Below are positions 44,973 to 53,580 of a stretch of 64,000 nucleotides of DNA, one piece after another. Positions within the stretch are counted from its first letter, which is position 1; each line of letters opens with the position of its first letter. A model generated the notes under the pieces. The model saw only the letters and a program-made list of their open reading frames with translations. It was not told the origin of the DNA and searched no databases. The DNA lies in assembly GCA_019636845.1 (NCBI GenBank), contig JAHBWV010000001.1, positions 558,001-622,000 of the forward strand. The letters run 5' to 3'. The DNA comes from Phycisphaeraceae bacterium. GTDB taxonomy: Bacteria; Planctomycetota; Phycisphaerae; Phycisphaerales; UBA1924. The position numbers were made by a program, and so were the translations under genes.

Positions 44973-47281
44973 GCCGCGAGTCCTCCGGTGCCGGCTCGTG
45001 TCCCCGAAGCCACCAACGGGTCGGTAGAGACTCGTGCGTGGCTGGACCATCTCGCGAGCACGAGTTCGGCAAGCGCGAGAGCCAGAGCCGCCAGGAGAAA
45101 CGCGAACGAACGATCCTTCGCGCCGTCGGCTGTGCCGATCGCTTCGGCGAGCTGGCCGCGTCCGGTCTCGGCGTGCTCGGCGACCGCTAACTCTGTCGCT
45201 GCTGAGCCCGGAGCAATCGCGCCGAGCCACGATCGGAGTGGCGAGGGCGCAACAGGGCTCGTGTCGCTGGCCCGTGGATCGGGCGCGATCGAGATCCACG
45301 CCCGCGTCGAGCCCTGGGCGTCGAGAGCGCGAAAGACGCCCGAGCGTCTGATCGCCGGCGGGGCCGATTCACGCCCCGCTATCGCGATCGTGATCGGGCT
45401 TGATGAGCCCGTCTCGATCACCTTCTCCGACGAGCGGAGCTCGCTCGTCCCCGTCGGCAGCGGGGGGATCGTGCCGGCGGATGCGTGCCAGATCCCGCGC
45501 GCTACGCCCACACCCTGACGCACGATCTCCTGCACGAGCGGCACGATCAGCGGCTTCGCCGGCAAGTCCGTCCAGCCAAGATCGAGCGAAGAGGCAAACA
45601 ACACCACGAGCCCGCGTCCCGAACGAGGCGTCTCGCCGCTGGGTGTTCCGGCCACCAGAAAGGCCGAACCATCCGCCAGCCCGAGCACGGCACGCTCGCG
45701 ACGATCCGGATCAATCGCGAGTGAGAGTGCGCGACGCACGCCGACCGCTCGCACCAGTTCCTGCAGCTCAGGGCGCACGAGCGAGAGCAGATCGTCACGA
45801 GGCGAGAGCGTTGTCGAAGCGTCGATCGACTGCGGCGGCTCAAAGTCCTTCGCCTCGCGCCCAACCGTCCAGCCCAGATCGAACGACGCCAGTTGGTCCG
45901 CCCAGAGATGAACAGAGACGCCCGCGGGAGGCACGATGATGAGCAGCCCGCCTTGATCGACAAACGACGAGATCGCTCGCCACCCGGTCTGATCGAGCGA
46001 CTGCGGCGCGCACAACGCGATCGCGTCGAACCCCGCCAGCCGCGCCGAAGTGATCGCGCCCGGCTCGACGCGTGAGGTCTCAATGTCCGCTCTCGGGCCC
46101 GTGACCTGCTGCGCGATCGGCTCCAGCGCGAGCGAGATCCAGTCCGCGGCATCGAATCGGTCCAGCCCCGCGCCCTCGGTCGGTTGCTGGAACCTGCGAG
46201 GCGCGACGACCGCCACGCGGATGGAGTCTCGGAACTCGATCACGCGATGCACGCCATCGTCGCCGGGCAGCGCATCGGCATCGATCGTCGCCGCGATCAC
46301 GCGTGAGGCCCGCGATCCCGACTCGGGTGGCCCGATGTTCGCCTGCATGATGACCGACGTCTCTCTCTGCCCCGGCTCGAACCTCGCCTGCGCCTGCGCC
46401 AGCGTCTCGGAGCCGCCCCCCTCGCGCGTGGTCAAGACGCGCACGACGCGGCTCGTCGCCTCTCCGACGCTCGGGCCCGACCTCATCAGTGTCACCCGGA
46501 CCTGATTCGACGAAGCGAGAGAACGCCCACCCGTCACGACCGAGCGAAGCGGCTCAACGCTCGTGATCCCCACGTTGTCGATGCCCTCCGCTCTCGGTGC
46601 CGAGAAAAGCAGCGCGTCGGGCTTCGGCATGAGGGCCGTGAGAGGCGTCTGAAGGTCCACCGAGCCCGCGAGAAAGTCGGAGAGCACCGCGACGACAACA
46701 CGTGGTCGGTCACGCTCGTCGATCGCGAGCACGGACCGATTGATCTCGTGCAGTGCGCCCGCGAGGTCGGCGGAGGCATCTGTCGGTGTCAGGCGCTCGA
46801 TGATGTTCCTGACCGCTCCGATGTCGCTGCTCGGAGGCAGCACAACGCCCTCGGCTGGGCGAGAGAGCGTCACCAGTGCCGCCGTGTCTCCCGCGCCGGG
46901 ATTCAACTCAGAGAGCAGGCGAGCCGCCTCTGATTTGTGTCGTGCCAACGCATCCCCGGCCCCCGACGTCAGCGAGTCGTCGATCAGAAGGATGAGCGAG
47001 GTCGGGCGCGTACCGGAGCCGAGACCCGCGCCCGCGCTGCCCCCGAAGAGAAGCCGCCCCAGCGCGAGCGCGACACACCCGACGAGCGCACAACGCGCCA
47101 TCAGCACGAGAATCTGCTCAAGCAGCAGGCGCCTGCGGCTCTGCTTGTACGCATCCAGAAGGAAACGCATCGCGGCCCAGCGCACGGGCTTGATACGCCT
47201 GCGGATCAGCAGGTGGATGATGATCGGCAGCGCGATTGCCGCCAGACCGACCAATGCAAGTGTTGGATGCACGAAGTTCAT
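44969..47281 (-). CDS. BatA-domain membrane protein with vWA region
   Basis: 770 residues. The N-terminal BatA signature is FVHPTLALVGLAAIALPIIIHLLIRRRIKPVRWAAMRFLL, with two membrane helices. A vWA-like fold follows (SLILLIDDSLTSGAGDALARHKSEAARLL; VVVAVLSDFLAGS), in which the MIDAS is DDSLTS (third position shifted). Then a GATase-like stretch (FDAIALCAPQSLDQTGWRAISSFVDQGGLLIIVPPAG) and a C-terminal helix. Middle gene of the set that runs DUF58, BatA-like, vWA; these normally work with a MoxR AAA+ ATPase, which is not seen here. Confidence 0.82.
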   Translation of the reverse strand: MNFVHPTLALVGLAAIALPIIIHLLIRRRIKPVRWAAMRFLLDAYKQSRRRLLLEQILVLMARCALVGCVALALGRLLFGGSAGAGLGSGTRPTSLILLIDDSLTSGAGDALARHKSEAARLLSELNPGAGDTAALVTLSRPAEGVVLPPSSDIGAVRNIIERLTPTDASADLAGALHEINRSVLAIDERDRPRVVVAVLSDFLAGSVDLQTPLTALMPKPDALLFSAPRAEGIDNVGITSVEPLRSVVTGGRSLASSNQVRVTLMRSGPSVGEATSRVVRVLTTREGGGSETLAQAQARFEPGQRETSVIMQANIGPPESGSRASRVIAATIDADALPGDDGVHRVIEFRDSIRVAVVAPRRFQQPTEGAGLDRFDAADWISLALEPIAQQVTGPRADIETSRVEPGAITSARLAGFDAIALCAPQSLDQTGWRAISSFVDQGGLLIIVPPAGVSVHLWADQLASFDLGWTVGREAKDFEPPQSIDASTTLSPRDDLLSLVRPELQELVRAVGVRRALSLAIDPDRRERAVLGLADGSAFLVAGTPSGETPRSGRGLVVLFASSLDLGWTDLPAKPLIVPLVQEIVRQGVGVARGIWHASAGTIPPLPTGTSELRSSEKVIETGSSSPITIAIAGRESAPPAIRRSGVFRALDAQGSTRAWISIAPDPRASDTSPVAPSPLRSWLGAIAPGSAATELAVAEHAETGRGQLAEAIGTADGAKDRSFAFLLAALALALAELVLARWSSHARVSTDPLVASGTRAGTGGLAA

Positions 47282-47320
47282 GCGGCGTGTTTGCCTCTGT
47301 CACGACTCACGATTCATGTT

Positions 47321-47369
47321 GCCCAATGCCTAATGCCCAATGCCCAATGCCCAATGCCCAATGCCTATG
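47321..47369. repeat. Heptamer tandem repeat, GCCCAAT type (7 units)
   Basis: GCCCAAT, GCCTAAT, then four GCCCAAT and a GCCTATG, in perfect 7-bp register between the BatA-like start and the DUF58 stop. The last unit contains the DUF58 stop codon (47365-47367). Reverse complement of the GCATTGG family at 7.7 kb and related to 57.0 kb. Confidence 0.85.
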
Positions 47370-48408
47370 CATGTTTCGATCGCTTGATCTGCGCGTTACG
47401 TCGAGCGACGAAGGACGCGAGCGTCGGCCCGAGCCACTCGTGCGTGCTCACCACCTGATGGTCGAACCCGAAGCCGCGGGTAAGACGCTCGATGCCGTCC
47501 AGGTGTTTCCGCAGCTCCTCCAGATACGCCTCGCGGATCGCACGCGGATCAACGCGAACCTGCCCCTCGCCCTCCAGCCCGATGAACGGTGCCTCGTCCT
47601 TCAGATCGAACAGCAACTCGGCGCGATCGAGAACCTGGAACAGGATCGCATCGTGCCCGCGATGGCGCACCCGGGCCAGCGTCGTCTTCAACTGCTCCAG
47701 ATCCACGAACAGATCGCTGACAATCGCGAGCAGGCAGCGGTTCGTCAGCTTGCTCATCGCCTGCTCGACCGCCCGCAGCAGATTGGTCGGTCGATCGACA
47801 GGGTGCATCGACAGTGCCCCGACGATCTGACGCCACACACCTTGTGCGCTGGATCGCTTCAACTGGGCGCGGACCTCGTCGGCGTACACCAGCAGGCCGA
47901 CCCGGTCGCCCTGCTGGAGGGTGATGTAGGCGATGGCCGCGGCAATCGCGGTCGCGTGATCGAACTTGCTCCAGTATGTCCGTCCATCCGGGCTGGTCTT
48001 TCGTCCCACGCCCGATGCCTCTTCGAACGAGCGCGAGCCGAAGTCCATCGAGCCGGAGGAATCGACCAGGACCATCAGATCGAGGTTGGTCTCCTGCTGG
48101 TACTGCTTGAGGTGGAGTTTGTCCGTCCGCCCGTAGACCTTCCAGTCCAGGTGGCGGATGTCGTCGCCCGCGACATAGGGGCGGTGCTGGGCGAACTCGA
48201 CGGAGAAGCCGTGGTAGGGGGAGCGGTGCGTGCCGCTCATCACGCCCTCGACGATCATCTTGGCGCGGAGTTCAAAGGTGCCCAGGCGAGCGAGGGTCTG
48301 GGGGTGGAGATAGAGAGAGGCGTCGCCCTCGGGGAGGACGCCGCGGCGCGCGCCGAGCGCGGGCGCGTTCGCTCCCGATCCGGCCTCCGTGCTCTCTGGG
48401 GGGCTCAT
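47365..48408 (-). CDS. DUF58 domain protein (vWA-type)
   Basis: 347 residues. The DUF58 block is FSVEFAQHRPYVAGDDIRHLDWKVYGRTDKLHLKQYQQETNLDLMVLVDSSGSMDFG, with a full DxSxS metal-binding motif, followed by RVGLLVYADEV and LLRAVEQAMSKLTNRCLLAIVSDLF. It is soluble, as usual for DUF58 proteins that work with MoxR ATPases and membrane BatA/BatB-type proteins in cell-envelope or stress functions. First gene of the three-gene set on this strand; separated from the BatA-like gene by the heptamer array. No MoxR is adjacent on either side. Confidence 0.88.
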   Translation of the reverse strand: MSPPESTEAGSGANAPALGARRGVLPEGDASLYLHPQTLARLGTFELRAKMIVEGVMSGTHRSPYHGFSVEFAQHRPYVAGDDIRHLDWKVYGRTDKLHLKQYQQETNLDLMVLVDSSGSMDFGSRSFEEASGVGRKTSPDGRTYWSKFDHATAIAAAIAYITLQQGDRVGLLVYADEVRAQLKRSSAQGVWRQIVGALSMHPVDRPTNLLRAVEQAMSKLTNRCLLAIVSDLFVDLEQLKTTLARVRHRGHDAILFQVLDRAELLFDLKDEAPFIGLEGEGQVRVDPRAIREAYLEELRKHLDGIERLTRGFGFDHQVVSTHEWLGPTLASFVARRNAQIKRSKHA

Positions 48409-48603
48409 GCGGGGAATGGTACCGACAGATGCCGATCGGGGTTCGGCGGGAAGGGCTGAGTTTCACCCGATTGGGGCGGCGAGCGTCGAGGATGAAGCGC
48501 AAGAGCCGCGGTTCCGAAGAAAGGTCTGGAAGGCGGTCCGGCGGCGTCGGAGATCCCGACGCATCGCACACGTCGGGCCGACCGGTCAGGAGGGCATTGG
48601 CCC

Positions 48604-48834
48604 ATGCGTTCGACACCTGTGTCCTACATCCTCTGGTTCTTCTGCTTCATCGGGCTCTTCGGCCTGCACCGGTTCTATCACGGTCGCTGGATCACGGGCC
48701 TCATCTGGCTGTTCACCTTCGGGCTTCTGGGCATCGGGCAGATCATCGACCTCTTCCTGATCCCGGGGATGGTCCGTCTGAGCAACCTGGAGAATCGGGT
48801 GGAGCGGTTGTCTTGGCGAGTCGCCCCCGCGTGA
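48604..48834 (+). CDS. TM2-domain protein
   Basis: 76 residues: two membrane helices (ILWFFCFIGLFGLHRFYHG and ITGLIWLFTFGLLGIGQIIDLFLI) separated by the short conserved loop of the TM2 family (GLHRFYxG), then a hydrophilic tail with a coiled-coil heptad (LSNLENRVERL). AGGAGG is 10 bp upstream of the ATG. It is divergent from the DUF58 gene and followed 60 bp later by pfkA. Function unknown for the family. Confidence 0.85.
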   Translation: MRSTPVSYILWFFCFIGLFGLHRFYHGRWITGLIWLFTFGLLGIGQIIDLFLIPGMVRLSNLENRVERLSWRVAPA

Positions 48835-48894
48835 TCCCATCTACGGTTACGTTTGTGGCGGCATGCTGCTTTGGCGCCGCTCTACTATCCACCC

Positions 48895-50025
48895 ATGCCC
48901 ACACCCATCACCCGCATCGGCGTTCTCACGGGCGGCGGCGACTGCCCCGGCCTTAACGCGGTCATTCGCGCGGTCGTAAAGGATGCCGCCTCGCACGGCA
49001 TCCAGACCATCGGCATCGAAGACGGCTTCCTCGGCCTCATCGAGAACCGGGTCCGCCCTCTCACCCCCGCCGATGTCTCCGGAATCCTTCTCCAGGGGGG
49101 CACCATCCTCGGTTCGTCAAACAAGGCCAACCCGCGGAAGTTCGCGTGCGGGCTGCTGCCCGATGGCACGCCGAAGATCGAGGATCGCACCGATGCCTGC
49201 ATGGATGTCATCCGCTCGCACGGGCTTCAAGCCCTCGTCGTGATCGGGGGCGATGGCACGATGTCGTGCGCGGATACGTTCGTCAAGCGGGGTGTGCGGT
49301 GCATCGGCGTCCCCAAGACCATCGACAACGACATCTACGGGACGGACCTGACGTTCGGTTTCTCGACCGCCGTGCAGATCGCGACGGATGCGATCGATCG
49401 CGTGCGGACGACGGCCGCGAGCCACCATCGCGTGATGGTGGTGGAGGTGATGGGGAGGAATGCCGGGTGGATCGCGCTGCACGCGGGCATCGCCAGCGGC
49501 AGCGACATCATCCTCATTCCCGAGATTCCCTTCTCGGTGGATCACGTCTGCGAGCACATCCGGAAGCGTGCGAGCGAGGGGAAGAAGTACAGCATTGTGT
49601 GTGCCGCGGAGGGAGCGAAGATGGCCGGCGGCAGCGCGTTCGTTGAGCGCGTGGTCGCGACGAGCCCCGACCCCATCCGCCTGGGCGGCATCGGCAAGGC
49701 GCTCTCGGGCATGATCGAAGAGAAGATCGGCGTCGAGTCGCGCTATGTCGTGCTCGGACACGTGCAGCGCGGCGGCACGCCCGTGGCCCTCGATCGCGTG
49801 CTGGCGACGCAGTTCGGCGATCATGCGATGGAGCTGCTCAAGTTCGGCTCGGGCGAGGCCAAGGACATGGACGCGGAGCGCGGCTCACGCTTGGTCGTGT
49901 GGAAAGACGCGAAACTGGGTGACATCGCGCTGACCGAGGCGAGCAACAAGCAGCGGCTTGTGCCGCTGGACCAGCCGCTCTTGGCGGCGGCGCGGAGCGT
50001 GGGGACGAGTTTCGCGGAGGGGTGA
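48895..50025 (+). CDS. pfkA: 6-phosphofructokinase (ATP- or mixed-type group III)
   Basis: 376 residues. IGVLTGGGDCPGLNAVIRAV, VVIGGDGTMSCADTF, VPKTIDNDIYGTDLTFGF (catalytic Asp in TIDND), VVEVMGRNAGWIALHAG and VLGHVQRGGTPVALDR. The discriminating positions combine Gly in GGDG (ATP users; Asp in PPi users) with Lys in PKTIDND (Gly in classical ATP PFK). This G/K combination occurs in group III enzymes and I infer ATP as donor. Shares a convergent end with argS, 1 bp apart. The first in-frame ATG that fits the fold is used. Confidence 0.92.
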   Translation: MPTPITRIGVLTGGGDCPGLNAVIRAVVKDAASHGIQTIGIEDGFLGLIENRVRPLTPADVSGILLQGGTILGSSNKANPRKFACGLLPDGTPKIEDRTDACMDVIRSHGLQALVVIGGDGTMSCADTFVKRGVRCIGVPKTIDNDIYGTDLTFGFSTAVQIATDAIDRVRTTAASHHRVMVVEVMGRNAGWIALHAGIASGSDIILIPEIPFSVDHVCEHIRKRASEGKKYSIVCAAEGAKMAGGSAFVERVVATSPDPIRLGGIGKALSGMIEEKIGVESRYVVLGHVQRGGTPVALDRVLATQFGDHAMELLKFGSGEAKDMDAERGSRLVVWKDAKLGDIALTEASNKQRLVPLDQPLLAAARSVGTSFAEG

Positions 50026-50026
50026 G

Positions 50027-51898
50027 CTACATCCTCTCCAGCGTCGGCAATCCCAGCGTCGTCAGGCCATCCTCCAGCACGCGCTCGGTGAGGGAGTACA
50101 GACGGAGCAGCGAGAACATCGTCGCATCGTCGGGGGCTTTGAGCACGTGGCACTGGTCATAGAAGGTGCTGAACGTGCCGGCGAGGTCATACAGGTAGGT
50201 GCAGAGCCGGTGGGGTTCCAGAGCGTCGGCGGCGGACGCGAGAACGCCCGGATACCGCAACAGCGCCAGTGCCAGCGATTTGGCGGCAGGCTCCGCGACG
50301 GTTATCGGCGCGTCCTTCCATGCGGCGGGCGTGAGGCCGCGTTCAGAGACGGCCTTCCGTTGCACGCTCCGCGTCCGCACCAGCGCGTAGAGCAGGTACG
50401 GTCCGGTGTTCCCTTCGAACGCGAGCATGCGATCGAAGGAGAAGACGTAGTCCTTCACGCGGTCGTTGGAGAGGTCGGCGTACTTGAGGGCGGCGACGCC
50501 GACGGCCTCCGCGACCCTCGCGCGCTCGGCTTCGGGGAGTTCGGCCGAGCGCTCGTTGACCACCGCCGCGGCACGCTTGAGCGCCTCCGTGATCACATCC
50601 ATCAGCTTGACGTTCTCACCCGAACGTGTCTTGAAGGGACGCCCATCATCGCCCAGCACCATGCCGAACCCGGCGTGGTCCATCCGTGCTGGCTTCTTCG
50701 TCGTCAGGTTGATGTCGTACCCGGCCCGATGGGCCGCGCCGAAGACCTGCTTGAAGTGGAGCGACTGGCGAGCATCGACGCAGTAGATGATGCGTGTGCC
50801 GCCGAGCTTCTGGACGCGCCGCTTGATCGCCGCCACATCGGTCGTCGCGTAGAGATAGCCGCCGTCGCTCTTCCGGATGATGCACGGCTCTTCGAGTCCT
50901 TCGACGCGCACGATGAGCGCGCCGTCGGAGACTTCGGCGATGCCGCGGGAGGTCAGGTCCTCGACGACCTGGCCGAGTTCGAGGGCGTAGCTGGACTCGC
51001 CCGCGGAGTGTTCCGGCTTGACGTTCGCGTGCAGCGCCGCGCAGGTGTCGAGGCAGGCCTTCATGGTGATGTCGCTGATCCGCTGCCAGATGGCGAAGAC
51101 GCCGGGCTCATGGGCCTGGAGGTTCACGAGGGTCTGCTTGGCGTGGGCCATGGCCTCCTTCGCGCCCTCGACCTGGGCTTCCAGCTCTGCGATGGCCTTC
51201 GGACCCATGCGGTACTTGCGGGCCATGGCCAGGCCCCGTTCTTCCGCCGCGCACTCCAGTTGCGCCTGCTTGTAGAGCTTCTCCATCGAGTCGAGTGTGA
51301 GCGACGCGAGGTCGATCTTGCCCGCGTCGGACAACTGCTTGAGTTTGGCCGTGACCATCGCGATGGGGAGGCCCCAGTCGCCGACGTGGTTCTGGCGGAT
51401 GGCGGTGTGGCCGAGGCGCTCGAAGAGCCGGGCGATCGCATCGCCGATGATGACAGCGCGGAGGTGGCCGATGTGCATCTGCTTGGCGAGATTTACGCCG
51501 CAGAGATCGACGACGGCGGTCTCCTTCACCTCGGGCACGGGCACGCCGAGCCCCCCCCCCGGCGTGTCCATGTTGGCGACGAGCGCGGCGAGGGCATCGG
51601 ACCGGAGCTTGATGTTGATGAAGCCGGGGCCGGCGATGGAGGCGTCGGTGAGGGGCTCGGCGATGTCGGTGATGTTCACCTTGGCGGCGATGGCGGCGGC
51701 GACTTCGCGGGGGTTCTTGCCGAGTTTTTTGCCGAGGGCCATCGCGCCGTTGGACTGGAAGTCCGCCAGCTTGGCCATTTTGCTGGGGGTGATAAGGGGG
51801 TCGCGGTCGGCCTCGGGGACCTCTGGGAATGCGGCGGCAATGGCGGTGGTGAACCGCTCATCGAGGATCTCGACGGGATCGAAACGTGCTGATGCCAT
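50027..51898 (-). CDS. argS: Arginyl-tRNA synthetase
   Basis: 623 residues. An N-terminal ArgS additional domain (FTTAIAAAFPEV...) precedes the HIGH motif NLAKQMHIGHLRAVIIGDAIARLF, VGDWGLP, a core block ILRKSDG..LYATTDVAAIKRR, the MSK-region equivalent VLGDDGRPFKTRSG, and a C-terminal DALR anticodon-binding domain (FDRMLAFEGNTGPYLLYALVRTRSVQRK). Long acidic/basic helical insert (about 220-270, QAQLECAAEERGLAMARKYRMG). Chosen ATG gives MASARFDPV. It charges tRNA-Arg; essential. Confidence 0.95.
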   Translation of the reverse strand: MASARFDPVEILDERFTTAIAAAFPEVPEADRDPLITPSKMAKLADFQSNGAMALGKKLGKNPREVAAAIAAKVNITDIAEPLTDASIAGPGFINIKLRSDALAALVANMDTPGGGLGVPVPEVKETAVVDLCGVNLAKQMHIGHLRAVIIGDAIARLFERLGHTAIRQNHVGDWGLPIAMVTAKLKQLSDAGKIDLASLTLDSMEKLYKQAQLECAAEERGLAMARKYRMGPKAIAELEAQVEGAKEAMAHAKQTLVNLQAHEPGVFAIWQRISDITMKACLDTCAALHANVKPEHSAGESSYALELGQVVEDLTSRGIAEVSDGALIVRVEGLEEPCIIRKSDGGYLYATTDVAAIKRRVQKLGGTRIIYCVDARQSLHFKQVFGAAHRAGYDINLTTKKPARMDHAGFGMVLGDDGRPFKTRSGENVKLMDVITEALKRAAAVVNERSAELPEAERARVAEAVGVAALKYADLSNDRVKDYVFSFDRMLAFEGNTGPYLLYALVRTRSVQRKAVSERGLTPAAWKDAPITVAEPAAKSLALALLRYPGVLASAADALEPHRLCTYLYDLAGTFSTFYDQCHVLKAPDDATMFSLLRLYSLTERVLEDGLTTLGLPTLERM

Positions 51899-51954
51899 GC
51901 CGCCAAGCGTAGGGGGGGCATGGGTTGGCGCAAGGTGGAGCGGGGGCAGAGGGA

Positions 51955-51990
51955 CAATGGCCAGATGGCAAAGAGACAAATTTCAAATGA
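51955..51990. repeat. Degenerate heptamer repeat, AAATRGC type
   Basis: Five units in 7-bp register (AATGGCC, AGATGGC, AAAGAGA, CAAATTT, CAAATGA), upstream of argS. Same family as the sites at 56.57 kb and 57.81 kb. Confidence 0.5.
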
Positions 51991-52042
51991 AGAGGGGATA
52001 CGGCCGGATGGCAGTTGAAGTCATGAGCAGCGGAGGGACGTG

Positions 52043-52918
52043 CTATGGAGAGGAGCCGAGGGGGATGGGTGCGGTGCTGGCAGCGCGGATGAGGTCGATC
52101 GGGCGGCGTGGTGATGGGGCTGGACGCGAGGATCGGGAAGGAGAGGACTCACCGCGGAGGGGAGAAGAAGACTCAACGCGGAGGGCCGCGGAGGAACGCG
52201 GAGAAGAGTGGGAGGGAGTGGGAAGAGGGGAAGTGGGAGCAGGGAAAATGGGAAGAGGGGAAGTGGGAGCGGGGGGTAGGGGTGTCGAGGTGGAAAGAGG
52301 GGCGGAGGGGCGTGCGGGGGCGGTCTGAGGCGCTTCGAGACCAGTCTGGAGCGTGGCGCCAGCGGAAGAGTGGGATGCGCGGCGTGCGGGGGTGGTCTGA
52401 GGTGCTTCGAGACCAGTCTGGAGCGTGGTGCCAGCGGAAGAGCGGGATGCGCGGCGTGCGGCGGAGCGGGCGGCGGCGTGGGCGATCTGGTCGTCGGTGA
52501 GGGGTGTGATGCGGGAGAGGCGGTAGAGGTGGTACGCCGCGATGCGGGCGTGGTTGGCGGCGCGGATGAGGATGGGGTCGGCGGGGTCGAGCGTGGCGTG
52601 GAGGCGTTTGAAGTTGTCGAGGATGAGGAGGAGTGTTTCGACGGCGGCGGAGAGGTGGAGGGATGCGGTGAGGCGGACGTGTCGGCATGCGCCGGATTCG
52701 AGGGCGTGGAGGAGTTCGACGCCGCGGGGAGTGGTGAGCCAGAGGGTGAGCGTGGCGATGTGGATGTTGTGTTTTTCGGCGACCGAGGCGAGCGTTGCTT
52801 GTGGCTCGGCGAGGTCGGCGATGATGCGCGCGGCGAGGGTGTCGGATATGGAGGGCAAAGGGGAGAAGGCACCGGGCTCGGGTGCGGCGGGGGAGTGGTT
52901 GGCTGTCGAAGTGGCCAC
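52043..52918 (-). CDS. Hypothetical protein with HTH-like N-terminus and repeat tail
   Basis: 291 residues from a GTG. Residues 25-150 are ordered: ARIIADLAEPQATLASVAEKHNIHIATLTLWLTTPRG is a helix-turn-helix-like segment, followed by helices HVRLTASLHLSAAVETLLLILDNFKRLHATLDPADP. From residue 160 it becomes Pro/Ser/Ala-rich and contains a perfect-frame tandem repeat, a 24-residue unit (SSAG(T/A)TLQTGLEAPQTxPARR...) occurring twice, which is a 72-bp DNA repeat. The tail is likely to vary in length between strains. No named family is recognised; a DNA-binding role is a guess from the HTH. Confidence 0.55.
   Translation of the reverse strand: MATSTANHSPAAPEPGAFSPLPSISDTLAARIIADLAEPQATLASVAEKHNIHIATLTLWLTTPRGVELLHALESGACRHVRLTASLHLSAAVETLLLILDNFKRLHATLDPADPILIRAANHARIAAYHLYRLSRITPLTDDQIAHAAARSAARRASRSSAGTTLQTGLEAPQTTPARRASHSSAGATLQTGLEAPQTAPARPSAPLSTSTPLPPAPTSPLPIFPAPTSPLPTPSHSSPRSSAALRVESSSPLRGESSPSRSSRPAPSPRRPIDLIRAASTAPIPLGSSP
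52325..52468. repeat. 72-bp direct repeat inside the hypothetical gene, 2 copies
   Basis: The same 72-bp unit appears twice in succession (starting near 52325 and 52397) with about four substitutions, keeping the frame. Further upstream in the same gene, a 33-bp near-repeat of GGGAAGAGGGGAAGTGGGAG occurs twice (about 52228-52276). Confidence 0.7.
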
Positions 52919-53553
52919 GATCCGAAGATACGCGCGGGCGGCCGCGATGCAAGGGGGTGGGAGGGCAGAAAGCGGCTGTCACTGACAGACGTATGTCAGT
53001 GGAGGAGTGAGATTTTTCGGGGCCGGGAGGGGGGAGGGGGGCGGCGCAGGGGGCGAGCCCCTGTAACCCCCGGAGGCAGGAGGGCGGAGTCGGGGCCGTC
53101 CGGGCCGCTGGGAGTTCGCGATCGCGCGGAGGGCGATCGCGAGGGGTAGTCGTGGAAGGGCGCCCGGCGGGTAAGCCGCCGGGCTTCAGAGGTGAAGAAA
53201 GCCGCGGCGTCCGCCGCTCCATTAAGGAAGTCGCTGCGCGAGGGGATATCCACGGGTTGAAACCCGTGGCAACGATCCGTGCGCCGCGGCGGCGAAGAGG
53301 GGTCGCCTTTGGCGACGGGGGGCGTTTTAAGGAAGTCGCTGCGCGACGGGCTATCCACGGGCTGGCTTGCCGCTTCGCGGCTGCGCTGCGCCGCGTGGCT
53401 ACAGCCCTGCGTCCCGTTCGGGACGCTCGGACGTGAGGCAGCGGGCGTGAGGCGGAAGAGCACCGAGCTTGCCGCCGAGCCGGCAACCTCGGTGGCACGG
53501 GGGAACTTCAAGGAAGGGAGGGGCCACCTGCCGGCACAGTGGGCCTCGGGAAG
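52919..53553. repeat. Hairpin-rich intergenic tract, no gene
   Basis: About 635 bases. Structures in order: CACTGACA/TGTCAGTG, 8-bp stem with 6-nt loop (52980-53001); GCCCGGCGG/CCGCCGGGC, 9-bp stem with 5-nt loop (53162-53184); CCACGGGTT/AACCCGTGG, 9-bp stem (53250-53269); GTCGCC/GGCGAC, 6 bp (53302-53316); then CGTCCC/GGGACG. A 26-bp module with AAGGAAGTCGCTGCGCGA followed by TATCCACGGG appears twice about 105 bp apart (53224 and 53329). Frames through it are translations of these repeats and are not genes. Confidence 0.7.
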
Positions 53554-53580
53554 GAACCCAGGGACTCAGTCCCTGGGTTC
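53554..53580. repeat. REP palindrome, downstream of RAYT
   Basis: Perfect 27-bp palindrome: GAACCCAGGGACT, one central base, AGTCCCTGGGTTC. The stop codon of the transposase lies inside it (53566-53568). Identical to the copy at 62262. Confidence 0.9.

Noticed and set aside
49958-51892. 644-residue plus-strand frame opposite argS.
   Set aside because: Shadow of argS, which has the HIGH motif and DALR domain.
52996-53511. 171-residue minus-strand frame and its plus-strand partners.
   Set aside because: Translation of the palindromic repeats (a QPVD(I/S)PSRSDFL stretch twice); no domain.
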